Assembly (NCBI RefSeq): GCF_014638845.1
Contig: NZ_BMFP01000001.1
Span: 930,601 to 994,600 of the forward strand
DNA length: 64,000 nucleotides
Reading direction: 5' to 3'
Source of the DNA: Pontibacter amylolyticus
Lineage (GTDB): Bacteria; Bacteroidota; Bacteroidia; Cytophagales; Hymenobacteraceae
Shown: one piece after another, positions 8,648 through 16,899 of the stretch
Layout: the number at the start of each line of letters is the position of its first letter
How positions within the stretch are numbered: the stretch's first letter is position 1
Notes under the pieces: generated by a model
Told to the model about the DNA's origin: nothing
Databases searched by the model: none
Seen by the model: the letters and a program-made list of their open reading frames with translations, nothing else
Translations under genes and position numbers: made by a program

Positions 8648-9856
8648 ATGAAAATCTATACCCTGCTGCTGGCGCTTTTGCTGGCTTGTCCTTTTGCGGC
8701 ATCAGCACAAACGCCGGATGGAAATCCGCCGCTTTTCAATTTCAAACGCGGTGTTGGCATCGTGACGCCCGATAGTTCTTTTTCTGTCAACATGCGCTTC
8801 CGCATGCAGAACCGGGCGATGTATAACTCGATTTCCGAAGACGACTTTGGGGTGTCGGAGTACGAAATGCGGGTGCGTCGATTGCGCCTGCGCTTCGAGG
8901 GTTTTATGTACTCACCAAAGCTCACTTATAACATCCAGCTCTCCTTTTCGCGCGGCGATATGGACTGGAGCATGCGCGACCAGTCCAACATCAACAACAG
9001 CCCCAACGTGGTGCGCGATGCCGTGGTGTATTACAAACCGAACGACAGATGGCAGTTTGGCTTCGGACAGACCAAACTGCCGGGCAACCGCCAGCGTGTG
9101 GTTTCTTCCGGGGAGCAGCAGTTCATTGACCGTTCTATTGTGAATGTGGGCTTCAACATTGACCGTGACTTTGGCTTCCAGGCGGTGTACAACAACGGCA
9201 TTGGCAACTTCCACTACCTGATAAAAGGAGCGCTTACTTCCGGAGAGGGCCGCAATGTGTTCAGCACGGACAAGGGCCTGGCGTATACCGGACGTTTGGA
9301 GATTCTACCGCTTGGCAAATTCACCAACGGAGGCGATTACTTTGAAGGAGATCTGGAGCGCGAACCCACCCCGAAACTGTCGCTGGCCGGTGGCATGAGC
9401 CACAACGAAGATGCCCGCCGCACCGGTGGCCAGGTGGGCCGTGACCTGTACGATAAAACCGACATCCAGTCCTACATTTTTGACGGCCTGCTTAAATACA
9501 GAGGGGTAGCCCTGTACGCCGAGTACATGGCCCGTGAGGCGGACAACCCGATCACTATGAACGCAGCAGGCGAGCGTCGTCACGTCCTGACCGGTCATGG
9601 TCAGAACTACCAGCTGAGCTACATTTTCCCGAATAATGTGGAGCTTGCCGGCCGCTATTCCCGCATCACCCCAAACAGTGAAGTGCGATCCTTCGAAAAC
9701 ACCGAAGAAGCTTTCTTGTTAGGCACAACCAAATACCTCCGTGCTCACCGACTCAAGCTGCAGGCAAATGTGGGCTATCACTCCCAAAATCCTTTTATGC
9801 CAGTCAACAACGACTACCACTGGACGGCCGGTGTGCAGATTGAGCTTGGGATATAG
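8648..9856 (+). CDS. Porin of the phosphate-selective O/P type
   Basis: 402 residues from the ATG at 8648, which places a clean signal peptide (MKIYTLLLALLLACPFAASA, then Q) at the N-terminus; the longer frame would bury it. The mature part shows alternating aromatic/polar strands typical of an outer-membrane beta-barrel, with family landmarks MRFRMQNR, VRRLRLRFEGFMYSPKLTYNIQ split over neighbouring strands, FGQTKLPGNRQR and an end of WTAGVQIELGI. The OprO/OprP family forms general or anion-preferring channels; phosphate specificity is not shown by sequence. No pst or pho genes are nearby. Confidence 0.85.
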   Translation: MKIYTLLLALLLACPFAASAQTPDGNPPLFNFKRGVGIVTPDSSFSVNMRFRMQNRAMYNSISEDDFGVSEYEMRVRRLRLRFEGFMYSPKLTYNIQLSFSRGDMDWSMRDQSNINNSPNVVRDAVVYYKPNDRWQFGFGQTKLPGNRQRVVSSGEQQFIDRSIVNVGFNIDRDFGFQAVYNNGIGNFHYLIKGALTSGEGRNVFSTDKGLAYTGRLEILPLGKFTNGGDYFEGDLEREPTPKLSLAGGMSHNEDARRTGGQVGRDLYDKTDIQSYIFDGLLKYRGVALYAEYMAREADNPITMNAAGERRHVLTGHGQNYQLSYIFPNNVELAGRYSRITPNSEVRSFENTEEAFLLGTTKYLRAHRLKLQANVGYHSQNPFMPVNNDYHWTAGVQIELGI

Positions 9857-9941
9857 AGCGGCAACAGGTATAGCATCCCTCCGCTAATTAAATTGCGTAT
9901 TCCCGATAATGTACGGAACTTGCAAGCCCTAACACCTGCGT

Positions 9942-10163
9942 ATGGAAGAACAGAAGAACAACCCCCTGCACGGCAAAACGCTTGAGCGCATCCTGGTGCA
10001 GCTCGTAGACTACTATGGCTGGGAGGAACTGGGGTATAAGATCAACATCAACAGTTTCAACAGTAACCCAAGCATCAACTCCAGCCTCAAGTTTTTGCGC
10101 AAAACACCCTGGGCAAGGCAGAAGGTAGAAGAGCTCTACATCAGAACCTTTGCCAACAAATAG
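9942..10163 (+). CDS. VF530 family (DUF2132) small protein
   Basis: 73 residues with the family pattern: [26 protein letters not shown], the ININSF stretch, [18 protein letters not shown] and EELYI. The family name member VF530 from Vibrio is a small fold thought to bind DNA; the function is not established. It starts a three-gene plus-strand run with the START-like gene (21 bp on) and the ABC ATPase. Confidence 0.85.
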   Translation: MEEQKNNPLHGKTLERILVQLVDYYGWEELGYKININSFNSNPSINSSLKFLRKTPWARQKVEELYIRTFANK

Positions 10164-10184
10164 GTGCCTCTCAACAGACCAGAT

Positions 10185-10571
10185 ATGAAAGATTACAAAA
10201 AATACTTTATCGTGCCTGCCCATCCTGAAGAGGTATACGCGGCTCTGACCAACCCCAACACGATCCAGCTTTGGTCAGGCGATCCGGCGGAGATGTCGAC
10301 GCAACCGGGTTCAGAGTTTTCGCTTTTTGAGGGGAACATCGTCGGCAAGAACCTGGAGTTTGAGGAGGGCAAGATGCTCGTGCAGCAGTGGTATTTCGGT
10401 GAGCAGGAGGCTAAATCCATCGTCACCATCAAACTGCATCCGCACAAGCATGGCACCTCCGCCGAGCTGCGCCACCTCAACATACCCGACGAGGCCTACG
10501 AAGACATTGTGGAGGGCTGGAACGAAGCTTATTTCGGTGCCCTGATCGAGTTTTACGAAGACGAGTTTTAG
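10185..10571 (+). CDS. START-like / SRPBCC domain protein
   Basis: 128 residues from the ATG at 10185 (MKDYKKYF); a GTG 21 bases earlier is in frame but adds residues unlike the fold. The pattern VPAHPEEVYAALTNPNTIQLWSG, FSLFEGNIVGKNLEFEEGKMLVQQWYF and the long C-terminal helix (GWNEAYFGALIEFYEDE) is that of AHSA1/START-like ligand-binding domains common in Bacteroidota. These have a hydrophobic cavity; no ligand can be named. It ends 3 bases before the start of the ABC ATPase gene, so translation is probably coupled. Confidence 0.8.
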   Translation: MKDYKKYFIVPAHPEEVYAALTNPNTIQLWSGDPAEMSTQPGSEFSLFEGNIVGKNLEFEEGKMLVQQWYFGEQEAKSIVTIKLHPHKHGTSAELRHLNIPDEAYEDIVEGWNEAYFGALIEFYEDEF

Positions 10572-10574
10572 GCT

Positions 10575-11558
10575 TTGAGCTTTCTAGAAGTATCCGGCCT
10601 ACAGGTGCAGGAAGACGGTCATACTGTGCTGCACAACATCAGCTTTGCGCAGGGCGAGTATGAGAAACTGGCGATAGCGGGCGAAACAGGCTCTGGCAAA
10701 AGCACCCTGCTGCAGGCCATTGCCGGACTAGTACAGCCCAGTGCCGGACAGATCACTTTCGAGGGCAAACGCGTGATCGGTCCGCACGACAAACTGGTGC
10801 CGGGCCACGAAGGAATTGCCTACCTGTCGCAGCACTACGATTTACCCCAGTTCCTGCGGGTGGAGCAGGTGCTCCGCTATGCCAACACGCTGCAGGGCGA
10901 CGAGGCCGAAACGCTGTACGAGGTATGCCGCATCAGTCATCTGAAGCAGCGTAAAACCAACCAGCTTTCGGGTGGGGAACGCCAGCGCATTGCCCTGGCC
11001 CGCCTGCTTAGCACCTGGCCAGACCTGCTGTTGCTCGACGAGCCTTACTCCAACCTCGACAAAGGCCACAAGGAGTTACTGAAAGAGGTTATTCACGACA
11101 TCACGGAGCGGCTTGCCATCACCTGTATCCTTATCTCCCACGATCCGCACGATACCCTTTCCTGGGCCGACCGCATTTTGGTGATTGAGGGAGGCCGCCT
11201 TGTGCAGCAAGGCACACCCGAACAGGTATACCGCCACCCGGTGGATGCGTATACCGCTGGCCTGTTCGGCAGCTTTAACCTCATACCTGCTGCCGTTGCG
11301 TCGGAATTCACGGCCAGGACAGGTATACCAGCCTCTGGCCGCGATCTGCTGGTACGCCCGGAGCATTTAAAGTTCGTGGATAAAGGTATAGCCACACTGA
11401 CGGGCACGGTGCAAAAAGCAATATTCTATGGCGGATTCTATGACGTGCAGGTGCAACTACCCGGCATCAGCGTCACAGCCAGAACACAGGCTATACCTGC
11501 CAGTACCGGCGAAACGGTATACCTGACAGTTCAGGCAGATGACATTACCTTGATTTAG
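10575..11558 (+). CDS. ABC transporter ATP-binding protein, orphan, with C-terminal TOBE-like part
   Basis: 327 residues starting at a TTG (10575), three bases after the previous stop; no ATG or GTG gives a complete Walker A otherwise. Motifs: GETGSGKST (Walker A), Q-loop near LSQHYDLPQ, LSGGERQRIALARLL (signature), LLLLDEPYSNLD (Walker B and D-loop), LISHDPHD (H-loop). Residues about 230-327 form an extra domain (LLVRPEHLKFV... ARTQAIPASTGETVYLTV) like the TOBE region of Fe3+, spermidine or molybdate importers. No permease or binding-protein gene is adjacent, so its partner must be elsewhere or it works differently. Substrate unknown. Confidence 0.85.
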   Translation: MSFLEVSGLQVQEDGHTVLHNISFAQGEYEKLAIAGETGSGKSTLLQAIAGLVQPSAGQITFEGKRVIGPHDKLVPGHEGIAYLSQHYDLPQFLRVEQVLRYANTLQGDEAETLYEVCRISHLKQRKTNQLSGGERQRIALARLLSTWPDLLLLDEPYSNLDKGHKELLKEVIHDITERLAITCILISHDPHDTLSWADRILVIEGGRLVQQGTPEQVYRHPVDAYTAGLFGSFNLIPAAVASEFTARTGIPASGRDLLVRPEHLKFVDKGIATLTGTVQKAIFYGGFYDVQVQLPGISVTARTQAIPASTGETVYLTVQADDITLI

Positions 11559-11586
11559 AATTTTTAGCTTTAGGCGCTAAGCACGC

Positions 11587-12129
11587 CTAGTCCACCATAT
11601 TGCCATTCGACGTTTCCCGCTCGCGTAGCACCCGTGCCGTGACGAGCAGCTGCCCTACGTGGCGCATGCTGTGCTCGGCGGCATGAAAGAGCAGGCCTAT
11701 CACCGTGGACTCCACCTGCGCCCGTCCTACCCTTCTGGTTTCGGTCAGGCTACTTTCGTCTGTCTGCCGCAACTGCTCCATGGCCTTCTCCACCTGCTCG
11801 TTAAACTTCTGCACCAGCGTTTCGGACAGTCTGTCCTCCCCCACCGGTTTGCCTTCGGCGTACAGATAGGCCAATTGCTGTTCGTTCAATTGCTCGCCGC
11901 GGGCATAGGTAAAGAGGCGCTCCAGTATGCCGGTGAGGTGCTGCAGGTGGTAGCCCACTGAGGCCACACCGGCAGGTCGCTCCCAGAGCAGTTCGTCCGG
12001 AAAATCCTGCATAAAGTTTCCGACTTCTTCGCGGGCCTGCAGCAGTGCGTGGGCTGCTGGTTGCAGCATGGCAGGCACATCAGGCAGCGGTCCACGCAGC
12101 CATACTTCGAGGTTTTTGGTTTGTGTCAT
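11587..12129 (-). CDS. DinB family protein
   Basis: 180 residues forming the DinB/YfiT four-helix bundle. The likely metal-binding histidines are seen in VGYHLQHLTGI (about residue 60) and FHAAEHSMRHVGQL (about residues 147-157). The family includes thiol transferases that use bacillithiol or similar thiols as well as many uncharacterised proteins; the substrate is unknown. No signal peptide. It converges with the ABC ATPase gene, only 28 bp apart. Confidence 0.85.
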   Translation of the reverse strand: MTQTKNLEVWLRGPLPDVPAMLQPAAHALLQAREEVGNFMQDFPDELLWERPAGVASVGYHLQHLTGILERLFTYARGEQLNEQQLAYLYAEGKPVGEDRLSETLVQKFNEQVEKAMEQLRQTDESSLTETRRVGRAQVESTVIGLLFHAAEHSMRHVGQLLVTARVLRERETSNGNMVD

Positions 12130-12300
12130 AAGTTGAAGGGCTTGTATATGAGCGATGTACGCAATCAGGAGATAAAGAGCCTATCTATTATGATTTTTTA
12201 AAATCCAAAAGATCGCTACGCCACTCCATTTTCGGTTTGCTCCATCCACGGATTATACCTAATATGCAGCCATCCTATTGTATAACCTATACCTGATTTT

Positions 12301-12597
12301 ATGCCAGCTTACATTATTTTAGACATAGACGTAACTGACGCCGCTACGTACGAAGAATACAAAAAACTGACGCCCGGCTCGCTGCAGCCTTTTGATGGTA
12401 AATTCATCGTGCGAGGCGGTAATCCGCAAAATCTTGAAGGCGACTGGAGCCCAACCCGCATCGTAGTGCTCGAATTCCCGACCATGGAGCAAGCCAAAGC
12501 CTGGCACTCTTCTGATGAGTACGCCCCAGCCAAAGCCCTGCGCCAAAGCGCCTCCAGCACCCAAATGATCGCAGTGGAGGGTTGTGCTGATGGTTAA
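12301..12597 (+). CDS. DUF1330 domain protein
   Basis: 98 residues, the usual DUF1330 length, covering the whole ferredoxin-like fold: AYIILDIDVTDAATYEEYKK, FIVRGGNPQNLEGDW, RIVVLEFPTMEQAKAWHSSDEYAPAKALRQ. Related dimeric alpha/beta-barrel proteins bind small ligands; no function is established for this family. Its stop codon (12595-12597) lies inside the first copy of the AT-rich repeat that follows. Confidence 0.88.
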   Translation: MPAYIILDIDVTDAATYEEYKKLTPGSLQPFDGKFIVRGGNPQNLEGDWSPTRIVVLEFPTMEQAKAWHSSDEYAPAKALRQSASSTQMIAVEGCADG

Positions 12598-12923
12598 ATA
12601 GTTAAATTGTTGATGGTTAAATTGTTGATGCTTGGGTGCACGATTGGTGTATGATTAACCACCCCTGCCCCTCCGAGAGCAGGTCCGTGTCATTCCCCTA
12701 AAAACTATCCCCTTGAGGGGATCATAGGGGTGTTAACTCGAGGCCGGGCTACTACGGGATACTAATTCACCCACAGTAGTAGACACCCCTCTGAGGGCTT
12801 CGAACTCTCGTTCTCACTTGTCGTCAAGGGGAGAATCCGAGGAATGAAATACCCCCTCTTCGGAGCGGCAGGCTACTCGTTCAAGAACAACAATTTAACC
12901 ATCAACAATTTAACAATCTAACA
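12598..12923. repeat. Composite intergenic inverted-repeat element, copy 2
   Basis: No gene. The outer AT-rich arms are TTAAATTGTTGATGG copies (12600-12630) and their inverse (CCATCAACAATTTAAC, 12898-12916). Inside are a block shared with 3398-3420 (TGGGTGCACGATTGGTG), CACCCCTGCCCCTCC, and a part (12695-12850) that matches 61798-61955 on the other strand, including ATCCCCTTGAGGGGAT and the GAGAATCC edge. It sits between the DUF1330 and YdcF-like stops, i.e. between convergent genes. Confidence 0.65.
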
Positions 12924-13538
12924 TCACCCTCTCCTGTTCAGGTAGCCGAGCGCCTCTTTCACAGAGATCAGATCTTTTTGCTCGTGGTAACAGCGGATGC
13001 GCTCCATCTCGCCGGCGATGAGTCCGGCGCGGGTGTCTTCGAGTTTGCCTTGCGAGTGCGTCACTTCCTCCTGCCAGGGCATCGCCTTGCCGGGCAGGCT
13101 GTACAAGTATAGCTCCGGGTACTCCCGAAGGGCTGCGGTAATGGCCGTCATAAAAGCGCGCGGCTGCTGGAAGGGGGATGCTGTCACGACCAGACTTTTG
13201 AAACCCTGCTCTTTTGCATAGCGCACTGCCGATGTCGCCTCAATCAGTGTATGCAGCAGATCGGTATCGGCGGGCACGGGCGGAACAGGTATAATTTGCT
13301 CCTCTCCTATACCTAGCTTTTTCATTTCCTCTTTCCATACCTCAAACCCTGGATAGCCACTCATGGCATTGGTGCCGAGGCAGAGCACTTTGTCGGTATG
13401 GCCGCTCTGCAAAAACTGGCAGGCCGTTTCGAAGGCCGCCTGTTGGTTATCTTCGGTCTGGCCGAACAAAAACAAGCCGTCCACCGGCTTGTCAGGTATT
13501 GTATCGCACAGGGCGCGAATGATGAGTTCTTCTAGCAT
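12924..13538 (-). CDS. YdcF/ElyC/SanA family (DUF218) protein
   Basis: 204 residues from the ATG at 13538 (MLEELIIRAL); a longer frame adds 24 residues without similarity to the family. DUF218 landmarks: DGLFLFGQTEDN after the first strand, HTDKVLCLGTNAMSGYPGFEVWKEEMKKLGI, and SLVVTASPFQQPRAFMTA (the family's T.pfH.pRA region). YdcF-like proteins have a Rossmann-type fold and some affect envelope integrity; this one lacks a membrane anchor, so a cytoplasmic place is likelier. Function unknown. Divergent from the NTF2-like gene with 64 bp between them. Confidence 0.75.
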   Translation of the reverse strand: MLEELIIRALCDTIPDKPVDGLFLFGQTEDNQQAAFETACQFLQSGHTDKVLCLGTNAMSGYPGFEVWKEEMKKLGIGEEQIIPVPPVPADTDLLHTLIEATSAVRYAKEQGFKSLVVTASPFQQPRAFMTAITAALREYPELYLYSLPGKAMPWQEEVTHSQGKLEDTRAGLIAGEMERIRCYHEQKDLISVKEALGYLNRRG

Positions 13539-13591
13539 AGCTCCGCTTATACGCAACAGAAATGCGCAAGGTATATGCCCGCAAAATTGCC

Positions 13592-13599
13592 TAATTTTG
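13592..13599 (+). promoter_or_regulatory. -7 box TAATTTTG directly before a start codon
   Basis: A perfect TAnnTTTG box ends 4 bases before the ATG at 13603, so the predicted transcript start coincides with the start codon. This suggests a leaderless mRNA for the NTF2-like gene. No good -33 element is visible. Confidence 0.45.
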
Positions 13600-13602
13600 T
13601 GC

Positions 13603-14025
13603 ATGATCAACTACCTGCTACTCCCATCCATCCTTTTATTTAGTAGCCTGCCTGCCATGAGCCAAAGCAAACCCGAAGCGCCCGCCGTTGTAAAACCGGT
13701 GGAACTGCAGCTGAAAGCCTATAACAGCCGCGACATCGACCTGTTTGCCAGCGCCTTCAGCGACACCGTGAAGGTATACCGCCAGCCGGGCGTGCTCACC
13801 TACCAGGGCCGCGATGAGCTGCACAAGCGCTACGGCGCCATGTTCGCCAGCACCCCGGACCTGCATTGCGAGATCGTGAACCGCATTGTGGCAGGCGATG
13901 TGGTGATCGACCAGGAGAAGGTGCAGCGCAAAAAAGGGGAACCGCGCACCGACGCGATCGCCGTGTACCGCGTGAAGGATGGCTTGATCGTAGAAGTGAC
14001 GTTTATACCGCCTCACAACCAATAA
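13603..14025 (+). CDS. NTF2-like / steroid delta-isomerase-like secreted protein
   Basis: 140 residues from the ATG at 13603, which gives a signal peptide (MINYLLLPSILLFSSLPAMS, then Q). The mature part is one NTF2-like fold: LQLKAYNSRDIDLFASAFSDTVKVY, then a RDELHKRYGAMF helix and the final strand AIAVYRVKDGLIVEVTF. The fold has a conical pocket used by isomerases and by binding proteins; no catalytic set is diagnostic here. It is followed by a HAD gene 29 bp downstream. Confidence 0.8.
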   Translation: MINYLLLPSILLFSSLPAMSQSKPEAPAVVKPVELQLKAYNSRDIDLFASAFSDTVKVYRQPGVLTYQGRDELHKRYGAMFASTPDLHCEIVNRIVAGDVVIDQEKVQRKKGEPRTDAIAVYRVKDGLIVEVTFIPPHNQ

Positions 14026-14054
14026 CCTAAAACTGCTATACCTATACCTAGCAC

Positions 14055-14684
14055 ATGACGAACCAAATAGACAGCATCATATTCGACCTAGATGGCACCC
14101 TATGGGATGCCGCCGAAACCGTGGCCAAAGCCTGGAGGGCTGCCCGGGAGAAAGTTGACTTCCAGATACAGGAGATCACCCCCGAAAAGGTCCGCTCCAT
14201 TGCGGGCACCCAGCACAACCTGATCTTCGACAAGCTCTTCCCGCAGCTGAATCCGGCACAGCGCCAGGAACTGATGGAGGTGAGCGGCCAAGAAGAAATG
14301 GCCCATATCCGGAAGCACGGCGGCAACCTGTACGAAGGACTGGAAGAAACACTGGAATACCTGCACGGCAAGTACTCCCTCTTTATCGTGAGCAATTGCC
14401 AGGACGGCTATATCGAGGCCTTTCTGGAGCGGCACGAACTGGGCAAATATTTCGGTGACTTCGAGTGCTCAGGCCGCACCGGCGACTCCAAAGACATCAA
14501 CCTGAAAGCCATTGTGGAGCGCAACAACCTGCTGGCGCCCGTGTACGTGGGCGACACCCCCGGCGATCTGGAGGCGAGCCAGAAAGCGGGCGTTCCGTTT
14601 ATTCATGCCGGCTACGGCTACCGGGACGTAAGTGAGTACGAGCACCGCCTCGAGCGCATCGGTGACCTGACCACGCTTTTCTAA
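14055..14684 (+). CDS. HAD superfamily phosphatase (phosphoglycolate phosphatase-like)
   Basis: 209 residues with all HAD motifs: I FDLDGTLWD (nucleophile Asp11 and acid Asp13), II in LFIVSNCQDGY, III Lys in KDINLKAIV, IV VGDTPGDLEASQKAGV. A helical cap lies between motifs I and II (subfamily IA). It should hydrolyse small phosphate esters in the cytoplasm; the real substrate is unknown. The GNAT gene starts 10 bp after its stop, so the two are probably co-transcribed, with the NTF2-like gene in front. Confidence 0.88.
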   Translation: MTNQIDSIIFDLDGTLWDAAETVAKAWRAAREKVDFQIQEITPEKVRSIAGTQHNLIFDKLFPQLNPAQRQELMEVSGQEEMAHIRKHGGNLYEGLEETLEYLHGKYSLFIVSNCQDGYIEAFLERHELGKYFGDFECSGRTGDSKDINLKAIVERNNLLAPVYVGDTPGDLEASQKAGVPFIHAGYGYRDVSEYEHRLERIGDLTTLF

Positions 14685-14694
14685 CATCTCCGCT

Positions 14695-15186
14695 ATGATC
14701 TTCGAAGCGCAGCCTGATGATATTGATGAGCTGTATGAGCTCTGGCGCCTGCTGCTCGATATGCAACAGGCCTATCATGTCGTGTTCAGGTATAAGCCGG
14801 GCAGCGACCAGACCTTAAAGGCAGAGCTGCTCAACCGACTCAAAGACAAAAGCACGCGGGTGTTTGTGTACGAGGCTGATGAAGTTTGGGCAGGTATGCT
14901 GGTGGCCAGCTTGCGGCCCGGCTCTGCGGGCTTCAAGCTTTCCAAAAAAGGCTACATTGGCGAAACGGTGGTGCGGGACAAGTTCAGGGGCAAAGGCATC
15001 GGCAAGGAGCTGTTTGAAGCTGCCCGCAAATGGCTGAGCGACCAGGGTGCCGACCACCTGGAACTGCAGGTATCGGTGCACAACCCGGGAGGCATCCGCT
15101 TCTGGGAATCGCTGGGTTTTACGCCCTCCACGCAACACATGGTGCTACCCCTGCGGGAGCCGGGAAATTCGAAAAAAACAAAGTGA
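14695..15186 (+). CDS. GNAT family N-acetyltransferase
   Basis: 163 residues, one GNAT domain. The acetyl-CoA pyrophosphate loop is VRDKFRGKGIGKELFEAARKW (motif R/Q-x-x-G-x-G/A), preceded by strand 4 (KGYIGETVV) and followed by HLELQVSVHNPGGIRFWESLGF, which is the usual final strand-helix. The acceptor amine is unknown. The first 15 residues (MIFEAQPDDIDELYELW) are the standard N-terminal helix, which supports the start. Confidence 0.88.
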   Translation: MIFEAQPDDIDELYELWRLLLDMQQAYHVVFRYKPGSDQTLKAELLNRLKDKSTRVFVYEADEVWAGMLVASLRPGSAGFKLSKKGYIGETVVRDKFRGKGIGKELFEAARKWLSDQGADHLELQVSVHNPGGIRFWESLGFTPSTQHMVLPLREPGNSKKTK

Positions 15187-15276
15187 AAAGCGTAAACAGA
15201 AGCTTCGGTGATGCGTAACGCTATATAAGCAACGCCTTATGTTGCCATTCCCCAACAGCTTCTACTTACGCATACC

Positions 15277-15738
15277 ATGGCTCTAACTATACGCACCCTT
15301 GCGCCCCTTCTGGCGCTTTTGTTGCTGCTCACATCCGGCTGCGACAAAGAAAACGAAGAAGTATCGCCTCTCCCCGATTCGCCGGTTTACAACAAAGAGG
15401 TCGCCTTCAGGATTTTCACGGAAACCGATTACAGCGAGGCACGCTGGCAGGATTCCAAACTGAAACTGAACCTCAGGCTGCGCCGCATCAGTACAAACCT
15501 GCCCAAAGAAGTGATCGTGCTGGATACCACCTTCGGCTGGATGCCTTTTCAGGAGCTCCCGCTCAAGGGTGCCCCCCTGCAGCTGGACAAGCAACTGCAG
15601 GGGATTCACAGGGAACAGGATCAGCTTGTGCTGGACGTTACCAAGATCGTATCCATTAACGGGTACGAAACGGTGTTCCGGTACAACCAGTCGCTGGACC
15701 ATGACAAACGGCAGGAAACCGTTGAGGTGAAACTCTAA
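15277..15738 (+). CDS. Hypothetical lipoprotein
   Basis: 153 residues beginning with a lipoprotein signal: hydrophobic LAPLLALLLLLTSGC with the lipid-attached Cys followed by DKENEE, an acidic tether typical of Bacteroidota surface or periplasmic lipoproteins. The remainder is beta-rich with no recognised domain. It converges with the methyltransferase gene, whose stop is only 12 bp away. Confidence 0.65.
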   Translation: MALTIRTLAPLLALLLLLTSGCDKENEEVSPLPDSPVYNKEVAFRIFTETDYSEARWQDSKLKLNLRLRRISTNLPKEVIVLDTTFGWMPFQELPLKGAPLQLDKQLQGIHREQDQLVLDVTKIVSINGYETVFRYNQSLDHDKRQETVEVKL

Positions 15739-15750
15739 CCTACCCACAGG

Positions 15751-16809
15751 CTAAGGGCGCAACTCGTATACCTTGTCGTACCAGGTCTCGGCCACTTTGC
15801 GGAAAACCGAAAAGCCGGCTGCCGTGGCCGCTTTCTGCAGTTCGTGCTCGTGCCCGTCAATGCCGCGCTCCACCCGGTAAACGTGCTCTGACACGGTAGG
15901 TATAACCCTGGTAGAGCGCAGGCGCTGGTACTGCTCTTCGCTGACGATGTTGCCGTCTTTTGCTTCTGCCACCACCAGCACCCCATCCGTTTTAAGCACC
16001 TTTTTGCATTCAGCTAACAAGTCCTGCAGATTGGTTCCCATGTGGTGCGCGCTTTCGATCAGGGTGATCAGGTCGTACTGGTAGGCGTACACGTGCTCAT
16101 CCGTAGCCCATTCGAAGTGCGCGTTCGGGATGTGCTTTTGCCTGGCCAGCAGGTTGGCCCGCTCCACTGAGGAGACATACCTGTCGAAACCAAGGAAGGT
16201 CGAATTGGGGAAGAGGCCTGCCATTACCAGCGTAGAAGCCCCGTGGCGACCGCTGCCCAGGTCTGCTACCAGTACACCGGATTCAAGTTTCGCTGCGAGC
16301 CCTTCTATACCGGGTATCCAGCTGTGCAGCAGACTGGAGAGGTATTCCTCACTGAAAAACCGTCCGGACACATCTGGAGGCAGCAGGCTACGTTTTACAT
16401 AGTTAGATGGCAGCGCGTGCGTCAATTCCATCGGTTTGATGAGCTGGTTACCGTTTGCTTTCATAAAGCGGTTGCCAACGTAGTAAGGGCTGGTGGGGTC
16501 CGTCATGGCGATGGCGTGTGCTTCAGGGAGGCAGAAGGTATCAGTCTCTTCCTCGTGCACCAGGTAACCGTCTGCGGCCAGACTGTCGGCCCAATGCTTC
16601 ACCAGTTTGGTGCTGGCTCCGGAGTTCCGGGCTATCTGGCCCACCGTCATGGGCCCGGCGTTCGCCATTGCTTTAAATAGCCCCAATTGGCTGCCCAGGA
16701 AAGACATTCTCACCCGCTCGGCAGCACTCAGGTCGTCCAGTACGTGGTGGGCAAAATCTTCCACCCTTTCCGGACGGCCTCTTTTTCGTTGAATTGTATT
16801 CTCTTTCAT
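15751..16809 (-). CDS. SAM-dependent methyltransferase with N-terminal winged-helix domain
   Basis: 352 residues. Residues about 30-115 form a winged helix of the O-methyltransferase dimerisation type (AMANAGPMTVGQIARNSGAS, LVKHWADSLAADGYLVHEE). Residues about 160-345 are a class I Rossmann methyltransferase with motif I VLVADLGSGRHG, motif II FLGFDRYVSSVE, and LLAECKKVLKTDGVLVVAEA. This layout matches the Rv2258c-like methyltransferases, whose substrates are largely unknown. The basic start (KRGRPER) is unusual. It follows the AraC-type regulator gene on the same strand with a 90-bp gap. Confidence 0.8.
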   Translation of the reverse strand: MKENTIQRKRGRPERVEDFAHHVLDDLSAAERVRMSFLGSQLGLFKAMANAGPMTVGQIARNSGASTKLVKHWADSLAADGYLVHEEETDTFCLPEAHAIAMTDPTSPYYVGNRFMKANGNQLIKPMELTHALPSNYVKRSLLPPDVSGRFFSEEYLSSLLHSWIPGIEGLAAKLESGVLVADLGSGRHGASTLVMAGLFPNSTFLGFDRYVSSVERANLLARQKHIPNAHFEWATDEHVYAYQYDLITLIESAHHMGTNLQDLLAECKKVLKTDGVLVVAEAKDGNIVSEEQYQRLRSTRVIPTVSEHVYRVERGIDGHEHELQKAATAAGFSVFRKVAETWYDKVYELRP

Positions 16810-16899
16810 GGCGGTAGTGTTTAGTGTGGTGATAACAACCTAAAATTAAAACACTTACCATGTAAAGTATTGTATAAATTTCGGAATAATTTGTGCAGA

